The translations under genes were made by a program, and so were the position numbers. From Gonium pectorale (Eukaryota > Chlorophyta > Chlorophyceae > Chlamydomonadales > Volvocaceae), in NCBI GenBank assembly GCA_001584585.1, contig LSYV01000018.1, positions 550,193 through 614,192 on the forward strand: 64,000 bases of DNA, written 5' to 3'. Under the pieces are notes generated by a model. The model ran no database searches, was not told the origin of the DNA, and saw nothing but the letters and a program-made list of their open reading frames with translations. This document shows positions 48,701 to 60,115 of the stretch, one piece after another (within the stretch, counting starts at the first letter, position 1; the number at the start of each line of letters is the position of its first letter).

Positions 48701-50268
48701 CAGCGACACCCCGCTATGCCAAACATAGCCACACTCCCTGGTACCGGTATGGAGGTCTATGGGCGTGGCCAACCGACGGCGACGCCCCGCTATGGCAAAC
48801 ATAGCCACACTCCCTGGCACCGCTCCTGATGCCCGCCCAGCTCAACTGCCTGCCTGCAAAAAGACCCTCCATGTGCCCAGTCTGCCCGGCGTGTGGTGCA
48901 CACGGGTGTCCAAGTAAGCCCCTGAACAGGTGCCCACGTGCCCACGTACCCACCAACCCAGAACCCACGTACCCGCAACATCAGGCCCATGTCCGTCAGG
49001 TAGAACCCGCTCTGGCGCTCGCGGCAGACCGGAGCAGCCGCGCGGCGCGGCGCATCAGCTGGCGTCGGCGCCTTACCCGCCGGCGGACAGCCCGCCGCAG
49101 CCGAAGACCCGGCGCCGCCCGCACGCTCGAGCAATTGCTCGCCGGCCTCCTCGCGCATGACAAGATCGCCGCCGTCGCCGTCGCAACGCATGGGTGCGCC
49201 CCCCGCTGCTGCGGTGTCGGGGCCGGCGGTCACGGCGGCCGCAGCGGTGCAGCGGCCATATGCCGGCGCAGCAGCACCGCTGCTCCCCGCGCCGTCGGCG
49301 TCTGCGCCTCTGGTAGCGAAGCCCGCGTGCCCGCCCGGACCCAGCGGCGACGAGCCACCACCCACCGCGGCAGCTGCCCTGTACTCCTCCACCGTCTCGT
49401 CCTTGCCTGTGTGGTCTACCTCCACCAGCAGTCCGTAGGCAGCGCACAGCCGGAGGAGGCGCAGCAGGCACGGACCGCTGCACTGCAGCCGCGTCGCCAG
49501 GTCCGCTGCGCTGGTCGCTGCGGCGGGGTCGTCCGACAGAGCGTCTGGCACGCCAAGGCGGCACAGGCTGTACACGGCTGCGGGGCGGAGCAGCGGCGTC
49601 GGCGGGGAGGTGGGTGGGAGGAGGAAATGAAAGGTGTGGAGAACGAATGAGCCCGCCTCTACGGCAATGCTGGCAGGCTGTGAAGGGCGTGGAGGTGAGG
49701 CACTGAGCTGGGCACGCGGGGTGTGGCACAATCTGCGCGGTTGCAACCCGTGTAGGTGCGATAGCCGTTCAGGAACTGTCATGTTTGATGACCGTGCGAG
49801 CTGCGAGGTGGACGGGACGAGTACCTCGCATGCAGGAACGGCCTTTGCCCCTGACCCACGGGTCGCTGTGTTCGCTCGCAGGTGAACGCACACCGTTTGG
49901 CGCCCAGCTGCCTCGAATGAGGGTCTCCAAGGAAGCCGCCTTCTCCACTGGCACCGTGCGGACGGCCTGCGGCAGGTCAGAGGGGTGCATCGGTGGTGGC
50001 GATGGCTGGGGCCATACGTCGGCGGCGGAGGGCCGACACTGCCAAGCGCACTGACACCAGGGGAGACTCCCCTGGCTCCCCTGACTGACACGGTATCGCT
50101 ATCGGCAGCCTGAGCTAGAAACCGCTACCTCGCCAGGCAGGGAGCTATGGAGCCATTGCTCGATATAGGTTTCGCCAAAGTGCACACCTTCAGTACCGGC
50201 GAGCTCGTCGCGGTCTCCAGCGACAGCTTGCGCTCCGCCTGATCCATGTTATGCACGTCTTGAGCCAT
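45727..50268 (-). CDS. Plant-type class I SAM-dependent O-methyltransferase (COMT/ASMT family)
   Basis: Family members transfer a methyl group from SAM to a hydroxyl of phenylpropanoids, flavonoids or N-acetylserotonin; the substrate here is unknown. Minus-strand exons: 50268-50188, 49966-49894, 49577-48973, 48279-48183, 47608-47461, 47158-47088, 46797-46703, 46376-46143, 45864-45727; phases agree and give 513 residues. The N-terminal winged-helix dimerisation part has LETLIRGSW, AVYSLCRLGVPDAL, LLRLLRLCAAYGLL and FYLTDMGLMLR, with a ~100-residue Gly/Ala-rich insert between the last two. SAM-binding motif VVDVGGGQGLL is at 339-349, followed by YVLELPNVV, then DFFKPFPVSDVDCIVMR and the catalytic His412 in LVLHDWPD. 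The C-terminus has SGRERSLSEWETLLASAGF as in the family. The ATG at 50268 is supported by in-phase joining of three short exons but not by strong homology at the very start. The extra insert makes it longer than the usual ~360 residues. Confidence 0.9.
47721..47772 (+). repeat. 13-bp G-rich minisatellite in O-methyltransferase intron
   Basis: Four perfect copies of GCATGTGGGGGGT, preceded by a degenerate copy, within the intron between 47609 and 48182. On the RNA strand of the gene it is C-rich. Confidence 0.9.
48667..48818 (+). repeat. 76-bp tandem duplication in O-methyltransferase intron 3
   Basis: Two adjacent copies of a 76-bp unit beginning ACCGGTATGGAGGTCTATGG at 48667 and 48743, differing at a few bases. 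It lies in the intron between 48280 and 48972, so it does not alter the protein. Confidence 0.9.
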
Positions 50269-50870
50269 GTTCGAAGGGGTTGTAGCCGCTTGATTGCCTC
50301 GAATCTGGTGTTGCGAGTTTGGTCGTCCTTGCCTCTCTGCGCGTGTGCTTGCGCGTCCGTCAATGCGTGCGGTAACTAAGAGGCGGGATCAGTGCAAGAA
50401 TTGCCGTTTTGCGCACGCAACAGCAATTCTAGAGACGGCAGGGCGAACCTCGGTGCCCTGCCCAAAGTCTTTTGCAATCCCGGCGTCACTACGCTATCTA
50501 CGCTGTACAGCAGGATCACAATCGCGATGGGATACTCTTTTGCGCAATGCAAATATCTCAAGGGGTGGATTTTTTGCGCCTTGCACTAAAACTCATCCCT
50601 GCTGAGCGCGGCCGGGACTTTTGGTACAGGGAAGGGCTTCAACGAGACATGCCGGTTGATACTGCCCAACACGTGGGGGCTCTCTGCAGCCACGCAGCCG
50701 ACGTTTGACGCAGCCAAGCCACGCGCAGGCCCGCAACGCGTGCCGCCGTAGCTGCCACCAGCCGCCACTGACCGCCCCGGGCGGATACTGATTCCCGACC
50801 CCTCGACCAAAAAGAGAGAAACCTGCACAGAAAGAGGGAGCCCAAAAGCGTTCCAGAGCGTCCGCTTGCC

Positions 50871-50912
50871 GGGGAGGAGGGTGAACTGGGGTGAAGGAGG
50901 CGTATAAAAGGC
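50871..50912 (+). repeat. Direct repeat copy 1 with TATAAAAGG
   Basis: GGGGAGGAGGGTGAACTGGG and the following GTGAAGGA are shared with 51233-51261. The trailing segment (CGTATAAAAGGCTT) resembles the one after copy 2 (CCAATAAATGGCTT), so the similarity extends about 42 bp. Confidence 0.8.
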
Positions 50913-51232
50913 TTGACGCTTGGAACGGCTCCACCGGTTAGAAACAGCAGTGCATGACTGTATAGTTGTACAAGCTGGGCAGCAGCAATGGGCTCGTCTC
51001 GCCTACCCGCCCTGACAACCTAAGCAGGCTGGGGCATTGATGCTGTGCGGGTGGGTGCTGCGCCCGGCCAGACCTTTCTTGTGTTACGGCAAGTATGTGT
51101 ACACTCTCACGTGCGCCTTGCTTTTTCGTACGCATCAACTGCATACTTTGACCTACTGCAGGACCAAGGATTATATACCGTAACCCGCATTGGCTGTGCT
51201 GAGCCTGACCCACCGACCCACCGACCTCCGAT

Positions 51233-51274
51233 GGGGGAGGAGGGTGAACTGGGGTGAAGGATGCCAATAAATGG
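51233..51274 (+). repeat. Direct repeat copy 2 upstream of sulfite reductase
   Basis: This is the second copy, 362 bp from the first and about 240 bp before the sulfite reductase ATG. The TATAAAAG of copy 1 is AATAAATG here. Its position suits a core promoter of the downstream gene better than copy 1 does. Confidence 0.75.
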
Positions 51275-51512
51275 CTTATTATATGTGTATTATATATAAT
51301 ATATGTGTGGTGTGTGGGGTTCCGGGCTTACGGGCCGTCTCGAGCTACTGAGTCATTGGTGCGTGCATTGGGCCTGACTTCTCGTTGGCCACGCTCCGGG
51401 ACCGTACGGTCATGCAAGTAAGCCCCAATGCAGTTCGGCCCGCTTCGCCTTACATCCGCTAGCCATCGTGTGTTCGTTCACTTGTAGCTGCTCCAGGCCA
51501 CGCGTCGCTAGC

Positions 51513-54500
51513 ATGCAGGCCCTGACGGGGAAGGTGTCGGCGGGGCTGCAGCGCCCCGGCCGCGGCCAGCTGGTCGTTACAAATGTTGCCACTCCCTCTA
51601 AGAACCCAACTTCACGCCTTGCCAAGCGGAGCAAAGTGGAGATTATCAAGGAGAAGAGCGACTATCTGCGTCACCCGCTAATGGAGGAGCTTGTGAACGA
51701 GAACACGTACATCAGCGAGGACGCTATTCAGCTCATGAAGTTCCATGGCTCCTACCAGCAGGACCATCGTGAGAAGCGTGCCTTTGGCCAGGGCAAGGCC
51801 TACATGTTCATGATGCGGACGCGCCAGCCCGCGGGCATCGTACCCAACAGGCTCTACTTGGTTATGGACGACCTGGCGGACCAGGTGAACGGGCCTCCGT
51901 AGCGTGTCGGGATGCAACACGCCGCCGGCGAGGGGCATGGGCTAACGACGAAAGCAATTAACCTGACGATGTTCTCGGGATCAGTAGTGATGAAATTGCG
52001 GGGTTCTCGACTTCTGCCGGTTGTCAACGTTGTTTAGGGGCGAGTGACGTGGCCCACGCTGCGTGGCAACGTTGCGCAACAATCTGCGCTGGCAGTCGAT
52101 TCTATCGCGATAGTTTCTGGCTCCACATGGTGTCGGGAGCTTCGGCCTGGACGGCCTCGCTGATGCCGGACTGGTGCTGCCCCTCTTCGGGACAGCTGCC
52201 CCGGCTTCACAAAGCGCTGATGGGCGTTCCTGGTGTCTCGACTGCATGTGCATTCGAAGCGCAGGTCCCGACGCTGTGCCCGACGGCAAGGACTGACCCG
52301 GGGGCTCCGAAAGGTGCCGCGGGGGGCGGGGCTTTCTCCTTAGCTACTCACTTGCAACTTCCACCACCACAACCACCTTGCTTTCCCCTCATGTACCCTC
52401 GTTTCCATCCGCAGTTTGGCAACGGCACGCTGCGCCTGACGACACGGCAGGCGTACCAGCTGCATGGCGTGCTGAAGCACGACCTGAAGACGGTCTTCTC
52501 CACCGTTATTAAGAACATGGGCTCCACGCTGGGCGCCTGCGGAGACGTGAACCGCAACGTCATGGGCGCCTGCGCGCCCTACACGAACCGCCCCGACTAC
52601 GTGTACTGCCAGAAGGTAGGGGCCCTTCTTAGCACGGGCCGTGGGGCTGGGTTGGACGGTGCGGGGCAGAAGGTCGGGTAGAGCAGTTTAGGGGACGGCT
52701 GGTCCTGGCAGGAGACGTGGGGCGGGTTGCAGACATGGGTTGGGTGTGAAGAGCGTCTGCCTCGCGTCGTGTTCGCCCGTGGGCGGCTATTGTCTGTCGA
52801 TGCCAAGGGGGCCCGCCGAGCCGTTCGATTATTCAGGTAGTACTCAGGGCCTGGGTAGTGTACGGTGCCGTGGGACCGGGCCATATGAACAGGCACGCAG
52901 AGGGCGCGGTATTGTCGAGTGGCTTGCCGAGGTCCTACATCGTGTGTGGGCCTCGCGCGCTCTAGCGGTAGGAGCCACCCTCACCGTGGCTTCTGCTGTC
53001 CCCATTCCGCGGTGCCCACCAGGCGGCCAACGACATCGCGGACCTGCTGGCGCCCCAGTCGGGCGCCTACTACGACATGTGGCTCGACGGCGAGAAGTTC
53101 GTCAGCATTTACAAGGAGGTGCGTCCGGGAGCAGCAACTTGGGCACGTATGTCGGGCTCTGGCTCTGGGCCGTGTGGCCTGGGCTGGGACTAGGCACGTT
53201 CGAGTGGTGTGGGGTTGGGTTGGGTTTGGTTGCGCTTGTGATAACCGCGATGCGCCCTTTTGGCCTTGGGATGGGGCGGATCTTTTGGAGCGGGTGCGGA
53301 GGTCCCGCAGGGCATGCCGTATGCATAGATGAGGGGGAAAGGTTCCCAGGTCACCGGATTTGCGGCGCCATGGTGGCAAGCCCAGTAGGCATAGCAGTTT
53401 GGAGGTCAGCAGCTAGGTGCGGGAGGGGAGGGGGCACGCGGCGGGCTCGCCGTTGCGGAGCGCACCGGCCAGTGGAGGTTAGCCGCGGCGCGCCGTGCTC
53501 GTCAACGGCGGCGCACGGCGGAGTGTTGCGCTGCGCAGGCGCCGAAGGGGCTGCTGGGGTGGGGATGCGAGTATATGGGTATGCCCGGGAGGCCCGGCTT
53601 GGCGTTGCGAAGGCTGGGCAGCCTCATAGGGCCTGAAAGGCCTACATGGCATCGAGGGGGCGAGGGGGGAGGGCTGTGGGACAGGGTGGTGTGGCGCCTC
53701 AAACCGATGAGGTCCGGGCTTTTGGAACCGCGGTAGGGACCGCCTATCAAGGCACTAGTTGCCGTGGCAAGTTACTAGGATCCAAGCCGGCGTTGTATAG
53801 CGGTGCCATGTGGCGGGCGGACATGGGCCGCTGCTGGGCGTAGGCTGGACGCAAACAGCATGGTGGCGTTCTGTCGGTGCGCGATCCCGGGGCGGGGCCT
53901 GTACTTGCGGCTGCTGTTGCTCCTGACCAAGTTCCGAGTCGGGGAGGCCTCCATGAAGCACCGACGGAGTTGTTGCTGGCGCCGCTCTGTCGCCCCCGCC
54001 TATCCGCCGCCGCCCAACCCAGCCGCCGCCCGCCTCTCTCACAAACCCGCGCTTGTCCCCCGCATGCCGCCATCCGCACACATGCAGGACCCCAAAGTCA
54101 CCGCCGACCGCGCGTTCAACGGCTACGGCACCAACTTTGAGAACAGCCCGGAGCCCATCTACGGCACGCAGTTCCTGCCGCGCAAGTTCAAGGTGGCGGT
54201 CACGGTGCCCGGCGACAACTCGGTGGACCTCTTCACCAACGACCTGGGTGTCATTGTCATCACGGACGAGAAGGGTGGGTGGCTTCGCTCGCTGCCCGGG
54301 GGGAGTGTATTTTGTACCCACCGCCTCCATCCCGTCCCTCCACAGGCGAGCTCAAGGGCTACAACCTCGTGGTGGGCGGCGGCATGGGCCGCACCCGCGG
54401 CAACGACGACACCTTCCCGCGCCTGGCAGACCCGCTGGGGTGAGTGCGGGGCGCAGCAGGGCGACTATGTGTGTGGGGGGGGAGATGAGGGCAGTGGAAA

Positions 54501-57482
54501 TGCCGCCGGCCGCATGAAGTGGCGAGAGTGTACGATGTACCCAGGCGTCGTCCGTCTCGGTTACTCCGCCGAGGGACTGAGCAAAGGCCGGGGCGGCGGC
54601 ATGGGCAGAGGACCGGGCGTCGGGGCGCGGAGGCCTCCGAAAGACCAGTTGGCATGTGCTGGTCCGCGGTGGACGCCTGTCTAAGCAGCAGGAGCGCGGC
54701 CAGCCTGACTGCCTTCTGTCGGGGCGATTCGTTCGGCCAAAAGGAAAAGCTTGAAACTCAACAAGCTGTTTCGTCCAGGGACACCCTCCGAGTGGACGTG
54801 TTTGGTCAGCTCCATAGACGGAGGGCCGCGAGTGCGGGTGGGCGGTGGCGGGTCGTCGCATACCCGGCCCGCTGGTCTGAGGCGGCTGTCGGCGTGAGGA
54901 GAAACCTGCCTGCGTCGCCACTGTCACACTCCTTCCCTCCCCGTGGTGTACCCCGTTCCTGCGGCCGCGCTGGCCGCTGTTGCGTTCGTCCCCGTCTCTT
55001 CATCATTACCCCGGTCCTCCCGTGCAGCTACGTGGACAAGGACGATCTGTTCCACGCCGTCAAGGCGGTGGTGGCGGTGCAGCGCGACTACGGCCGCCGC
55101 GACAACCGCCAGCAGGCGCGCCTCAAGTACCTGGTGGAGGACTGGGGCATTGAGCGCTTCAAGTGGGTCCGGTCCAGTCGGGTCGTGGGGGTCGTGAGGG
55201 AGGGGCGCGGGGCAGCGGCGAGTGGTGGTGGTGGTCGTTGTGGTGGTGGGGTGGACGGTCTGGAGCGGGAGGACAGGAAGGCGTGCGTGCGTGATTGATC
55301 AACGAAGGCTGTGTGTAGGGGTAGATGGGCTAAGATGGGTTAAGGTGGGGGTTTTGGTCCTCAGCGCGTCGAGTATGGCGCTGAGATGGCACGAAGCGCA
55401 CAATGCAGACAGGTAGGAGAAATGGGGTCGGCTTCGCCGGAGCGTCCCCCAAACCGGTGCCTCGTCCCCTTATCGCCGGTGCGTCAATAGCACACCCGTT
55501 GCTATGTAGTAGGTAACGGCCAGGCGCTGAACCGAAGGTACCCGTGCGTTTGCCTCCCCCGCGCAGGGCCGTGACCGAGCAGTACCTGGGCAAGAAGTTC
55601 GGCGAGTTTGTGCCGATGCCCGCGTGGGAGTACAAGGACTACCTGGGCTGGGGCGAGCAGGGTGACGGCAAGCTCTTCTACGGCATCTACGTGCAGGTGG
55701 GCCTAGGCTCTCGCATGCCCCCCGCCCCCACCCGGGCGCGTGGTGCGGGGCGCGCGTCTCGGGTCGCGCCGTTGGCATGATCGGCACGCGCGCTTTCCCA
55801 ACTGACTGGTCTACTCTTTGAGCGGTGCCCGGGAACTGCTTTCGGTGGACCCACCTGCACCTCTGACGGAACGATCCACCCTGCCGCCGTGCCTTGCCAT
55901 CCGCCGCAGAACGGCCGCATCAAGGGCGACCAGAAGAAGGCTCTCCGCGCCGTCATCGAGCGCTTCAACCTGCCCGTCACGCTGACGCCGCACCAGAACA
56001 TCATCCTGCGCGATGTGGAGCCCGCGAACAAGGACGAGATCCTCGCCATACTGCGAGCGGGCGGCGTGCAGGAGCTGGTGGACTGGGACTCGATCGACAG
56101 GTGCGGCCCGCTTGGGCGCGCAGGCGTGTGGGCGCATAGGCGTGTGGGCGCGTAGGCGTGTGGGCGCGTGGGCGCCTGGGAGCAGGCCGCGCGGGTGGGC
56201 AAGCTCGAGGACAGGGGCTAGGAAAGAGCCGCGTATGGAGGGCCGCCTGACCGGCGTGCGGCTATCCCTAAACGGGTCTGTGGCAGGCGGTGTTAGGCCC
56301 TGTTGATTCGCCGGACGGCATTGCTAGCCGCGAGCACGCCGTCTGAACGTCCGTTGCGTACCCGGTGCTCCCCGCCCGTGGGTCCCGCCGTGCAGGCTGT
56401 CTATGGCCTGCCCCGCGTTGCCGCTGTGCGGCCTGGCGGTGACGGAGGCGGAGCGCTCCCTGCCGGACATCAACCAGCGCATCCGCGCCATCCTCACCAA
56501 GGTGCGGCTGGGGCGAGCAGCGAAGCGGTATCCTGGTCTCCATGGGATGGCGGCGGGTTGTCGTGGTGCGGACCACATGACGTGGGCCGAGGTGGTTTGG
56601 GAGAAGACCGGGGTTCTGACACGCGCCATGTTTGGCCATAATTATCCAGACAGTTGCCATACTTATCCAGACAGATAAGGCCTCTCATTTCAGTCCAGCC
56701 TCTTCTATCCATAAACTGGTATGGGGTTCAAACCACATACCAGTGCTGGTCCCACTCGAGTGCATGCGTGGCGCCACCCAAAACCTGGATTGTGCTGTCC
56801 ATGCCGGATTCCCCCAACCAGGCTGGCCTGCCCGCCGAGACGGAGCTGCACGTGCGCATGACGGGCTGCCCCAACGGCTGCGCTCGGCCATACATGGCGG
56901 AGCTGGGCTTCGTAGGCGACGGCCCCAACAGCTACGCCATCTGGCTGGGAGGCAACACCAACCAGACCCGCCTAGCGACCACCTACCAGGAGAGGTGCGG
57001 CGGACCATGGGGCGGGGCGGGGCGGGGCGGCCCAAACGTAGCACGTTCTTTCTGCACAAAGGGTAGACGAGAGGGCACGTCATTTTCCTGGCCCTCCGCG
57101 CTGGCCTGCCTTGCCGGTGCAAAAGCCGCAGTGAAAGCACGCCGCGACCTGTTAGGTGGCTGCGGCTGGCTTGACATTTCGGCCCATCAACGCATGCTGG
57201 TCTGCTCGCAAATCCTCCCGCAGGGTCAAGGTGAAGGACCTGGAGGCCTTCCTGGAGCCTATCTTCGTTGCCTGGAAGGACAACCGGCGGCCAAAGGAGT
57301 CGCTAGGCGACTGGGTCGCGCGCCTCGGCCACCCCGCCGTGCGGCAGGCTGCCGCGGCCGCGGCCGCGACCATTGCCGCGGCGGCGGCCACCAACGGTAA
57401 CGGCAACGGTCACGCGCCGAACGGCAACGGGAACGGCGTGCCGCCCGCTGCTGCCGCCGGCAAGCAGCTGGCCGCCAAGTAG
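51513..57482 (+). CDS. SIR: Ferredoxin-sulfite reductase, chloroplastic
   Basis: Reduces sulfite to sulfide with six electrons from ferredoxin in plastid sulfur assimilation. Exons: 51513-51884, 52415-52615, 53023-53118, 54088-54274, 54346-54439, 55028-55162, 55567-55696, 55910-56100, 56396-56501, 56822-56994, 57224-57482; 647 residues, matching plant SIR (~640). The first ~50 residues look like a transit peptide. Landmarks: [114 protein letters not shown]. All four ligands of the siroheme/[4Fe-4S] centre are present: Cys474 and Cys480 (ACPALPLC), Cys520 and Cys524 (TGCPNGC). The close match to plant SIR over [12 protein letters not shown] and LPLC favours sulfite over nitrite reductase. The C-terminus carries an Ala-rich then Asn/Gly-repeat tail (NGNGNG) not found in land plants. 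Confidence 0.97.
56108..56178 (+). repeat. ~17-bp tandem repeat in sulfite reductase intron 8
   Basis: Repeats of GGCGTGTGGGCGCGTA with minor changes begin a few bases past the exon 8 donor. Intronic, no coding role. Confidence 0.8.
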
Positions 57483-58730
57483 AAAGCGCTTGTTGCCCCG
57501 CTGGTCATGAGCGGAGTTGCGGGAGGTGGCGGCCGCCGGCACGTCCATAGACGGGTCGTGAGTGGCCGCCGTCGGCGTGAGCGGTGCCGCCTGCCGCGCC
57601 CCCTTGCCAACGCAATGACAAACGAGTGGCCCGTTCGGGAGTGGAAATATATGTATGTCCAGGATCCGGGGCCGGGTAGGCAATGAAGGGGTTGAGCGGA
57701 AGGCAAGCGGGTGAAACACAAACGTGGTGTTCGAGGCATGGTGGAGCAGATGTGCAAGGTTGGGGCGGGTTGGGAGATCATTGACTGGGGGCGTCCGTGT
57801 CGCAGGCGTCCGCACTCCCAAGTACCGTATGTATGGACGTTTTGTACTGGTGGCGAGGCGCCGGGACGGGCGTACTTGTTGGCCAGGGGGAGCCATTGTC
57901 CGCGAGTGTTTAAGCAGGGGCACCTTAATAGCTTGGCCCTTTCTTCATCGCATGTAGTTATGAGCTTGCACGGGTGGTAGGTACGTGCTACCAAGCGCTG
58001 GGGTTCGTGTCGAAGGGTCTGCAATCCAGCGCCGTCAAGTGCAAAGAAGGCTGTTGTAAGCGTACTCGGTCGTACATGTCTTTGTTGTGGAGCGCATGAT
58101 TGGGACAGCATGCCCTCTCCCTTGTTTATGCGGCCTGGCATGAAGCCAATCACTTCAGGATTAGGTTCTGAAGGCGTTTGGACACGACTTGGTCCGACTC
58201 GTGCGCAGACCCATGGGTCCCTGAGTAGGGACGAGTTTTCCCGCGCCAGCGCCTCTCCTCAACGCCGCACGCGGGGTCGAGGGCCTTGTGACCGCGCCTG
58301 CAAGGAGATGGCGAGCGCTGTTGGTTACTGTTTGATCTTTGTGATCACTTCAGGACCCCTCCTCGGCCTTGGGAGGTGTCGTCGCTTTGTGGCGTTGAGT
58401 CCGCACGCGTGCGCCGCGCCAGCGCCATGCTCGTAGGCGTCTCTTGGTCGACCTTGAACTGTTAAGCTCGTGCTGTTCATCGTCATCGTGGCGTGGCAAC
58501 GCTTGCAGTGTCAATGCAGGCTGCTGTGTTGGCGCGCAGTGCGGGCATCCATCGTAGGACCGGTTCAGTTGTTGTTTGGGACGAAGCGTGTGGGCGTCGG
58601 CCGCGCATGTGGCAGCGTTGCTTGTGCGCAGGGCATCTGCAAAGTTGCGAGGAGTACCGATCGATGCCCATAAGCTGCACAGAGAGATCGCAGTACATTG
58701 GCATTTCAATACTGCATTAGCCACAGCATC
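57483..58730. other. 3-prime flank of sulfite reductase and gene-free spacer
   Basis: The nearest plus-strand TGTAA is at 58055-58059, about 570 bases past the stop. No further gene was seen; the short ORFs are not family-like. Confidence 0.45.
58055..58059 (+). promoter_or_regulatory. TGTAA poly(A) signal candidate for sulfite reductase
   Basis: This is the first TGTAA I found downstream of the stop codon at 57482, and it would give a ~575-base 3-prime UTR. Confidence 0.45.
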
Positions 58731-60115
58731 CTAATATCACGGCTCGAGACAAAAGTGACAAAAGCTAGTCCGCCTTTCGCAGTATACACTACACAATACC
58801 TTAGTTCTTCTTGAGGACGCTTGCTTTGCCGCAACACGAGTCGGCTCACACGAGCACCGACTGAAAGGTGGCTTGGCGGTGCCGCTGAGCACTACATCCA
58901 CTTAGGTCCTATCGAGTGTGGCTCTATCTCGAAAACGGCTGTTTATTCCCCGGGTCGGAACCTGAGAGGCATGTCCTCTTTCCTCCCTTGCCCTTAGAAG
59001 AAGAAGCAATTGTTACAATGTCCCCGACACTGGGGAACCCGCTCTACCACCAGGTATTATCATTGCGTCTCTTACATGAGACCAGCCTCAAATCCCGTAA
59101 ACAACCTGCCCCACTTTTTTCGGGGGGCCCCGGACACATCCGGTTGCCCTTCAGACAGACAGACTTCGTTACAGTACCCCCGACGCTGGGGGACCCGGCC
59201 TGCCAACGGGAAATTACTGCGAAAAAACGGGCAGCAAGGCAGCACCAACAGACAAACCAAGCAATGAAACAGTGGCCGAGTGCCCTTCACTCTCCCGCCC
59301 GTCTAGAGCGTGACGTAACAACGGCAGAGCTGTGTCTCTCTTTGCATCTGCATTAGACCATCACTATTAGTGCCCACATACAGACACGGAACATGGTTTG
59401 GCTACAGCCCGCACCTACGCTTTCGATTCTGCCCAGGGCCGGGCTACTTCCTTCCATTGTACGGGTAGTAGAGGCCTTTTGGTCCTCGACAATGGTATGG
59501 CGAGTACATCTGGGTAAGCTACTCGAAAATGTTGGCCCGTCTGAGTGGCCATTCGTTTCACAAGCAGGAAGCGTTGTTTGGAAGGCCGGTCCCAACGATC
59601 GATAATATGATTCGGCGTGCTAGCCGACCCTGGGCTGGCCCGGGGAAGAAACCCATCCTTGCATGCCCTCCGGCAGGGGCGTAACAGGCTGTGTGCTTTG
59701 TTTTGCACTGCAAGACATACACTCAACGACTGGATTGCTGTAACTAGAGTGTTTGCCCAGGTATCACACCGGGACACGAAACCCAAAGGATGGATGAGCG
59801 ACCCATGGGTCTGTCATCGACCGCAACGAAGGCTGCTTCATGGTTAAGGACGCCAGGGACGATAATTATGATAGATTACCAAGCTGGCTGCTCCCTGACA
59901 CACTAGCTGACACGCTATGCGGAATGCGGCCGGACTTGACCATCATGCCTGAGCTGCCCCTGCACGGCACACTAAGGGATGGCTTTGAGAGCCCTGACGA
60001 CATGGGCCGATACACGATGCGCATATTCGAAATGGGGTACACTGCGGACACAAGCCACGCAGAAAAGAAGCATGAGTGGGTACTTAACATTTGCTTAACG
60101 TTTACTTAAAGTTTT
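58731..60115 (+). mobile_element. Probable retroelement remnant
   Basis: This block is visibly lower in GC than its neighbours and uses different codons. It ends in a short ORF with a sequence style typical of the tail of green-algal non-LTR elements (see 59840-60109). Two imperfect copies of a CCGACGCTGGGGGACCCG-like segment occur near 59025 and 59180. Upstream frames are broken by stops, so the element looks decayed or 5-prime truncated. No target-site duplication, LTR or poly(A) tail could be defined. Confidence 0.35.
59840..60109 (+). pseudogene. Retroelement ORF tail, possible restriction-like endonuclease motif
   Basis: The 89-residue frame contains DNYDRLPSWLLPD, RPDLTIMPELP and RIFEMGYTADTSHAEKKHE. 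A PD followed by 14 residues and D fits the PD-X12-14-D pattern of restriction-like endonucleases in some non-LTR retrotransposons, and an E-x-GYT-x-DT-x(5)-K motif recurs in algal element C-termini as I remember them. No reverse transcriptase is readable upstream. The call is from pattern memory only. Confidence 0.35.

Larger units (their letters stand above)
50269..51512. promoter_or_regulatory. Divergent promoter region of O-methyltransferase and sulfite reductase
   Basis: The two genes diverge from this 1.24-kb spacer. A canonical TATAAAAGG sits at about 50903 on the plus strand, and an AT-rich tract of TATA/ATAT runs lies at 51276-51306. A ~28-bp GC-rich sequence occurs twice, at 50871 and 51233, each followed at the same distance by an AT-rich hexamer. 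No coding sequence was recognised. Confidence 0.55.

Noticed and set aside
48829..49650. 273-codon plus-strand ORF
   Set aside because: Antisense to the large O-methyltransferase exon; no recognisable domain.
56728..56740. GGGTTCAAACC as a tRNA B box in a sulfite reductase intron
   Set aside because: No A box or foldable arms at tRNA distance.
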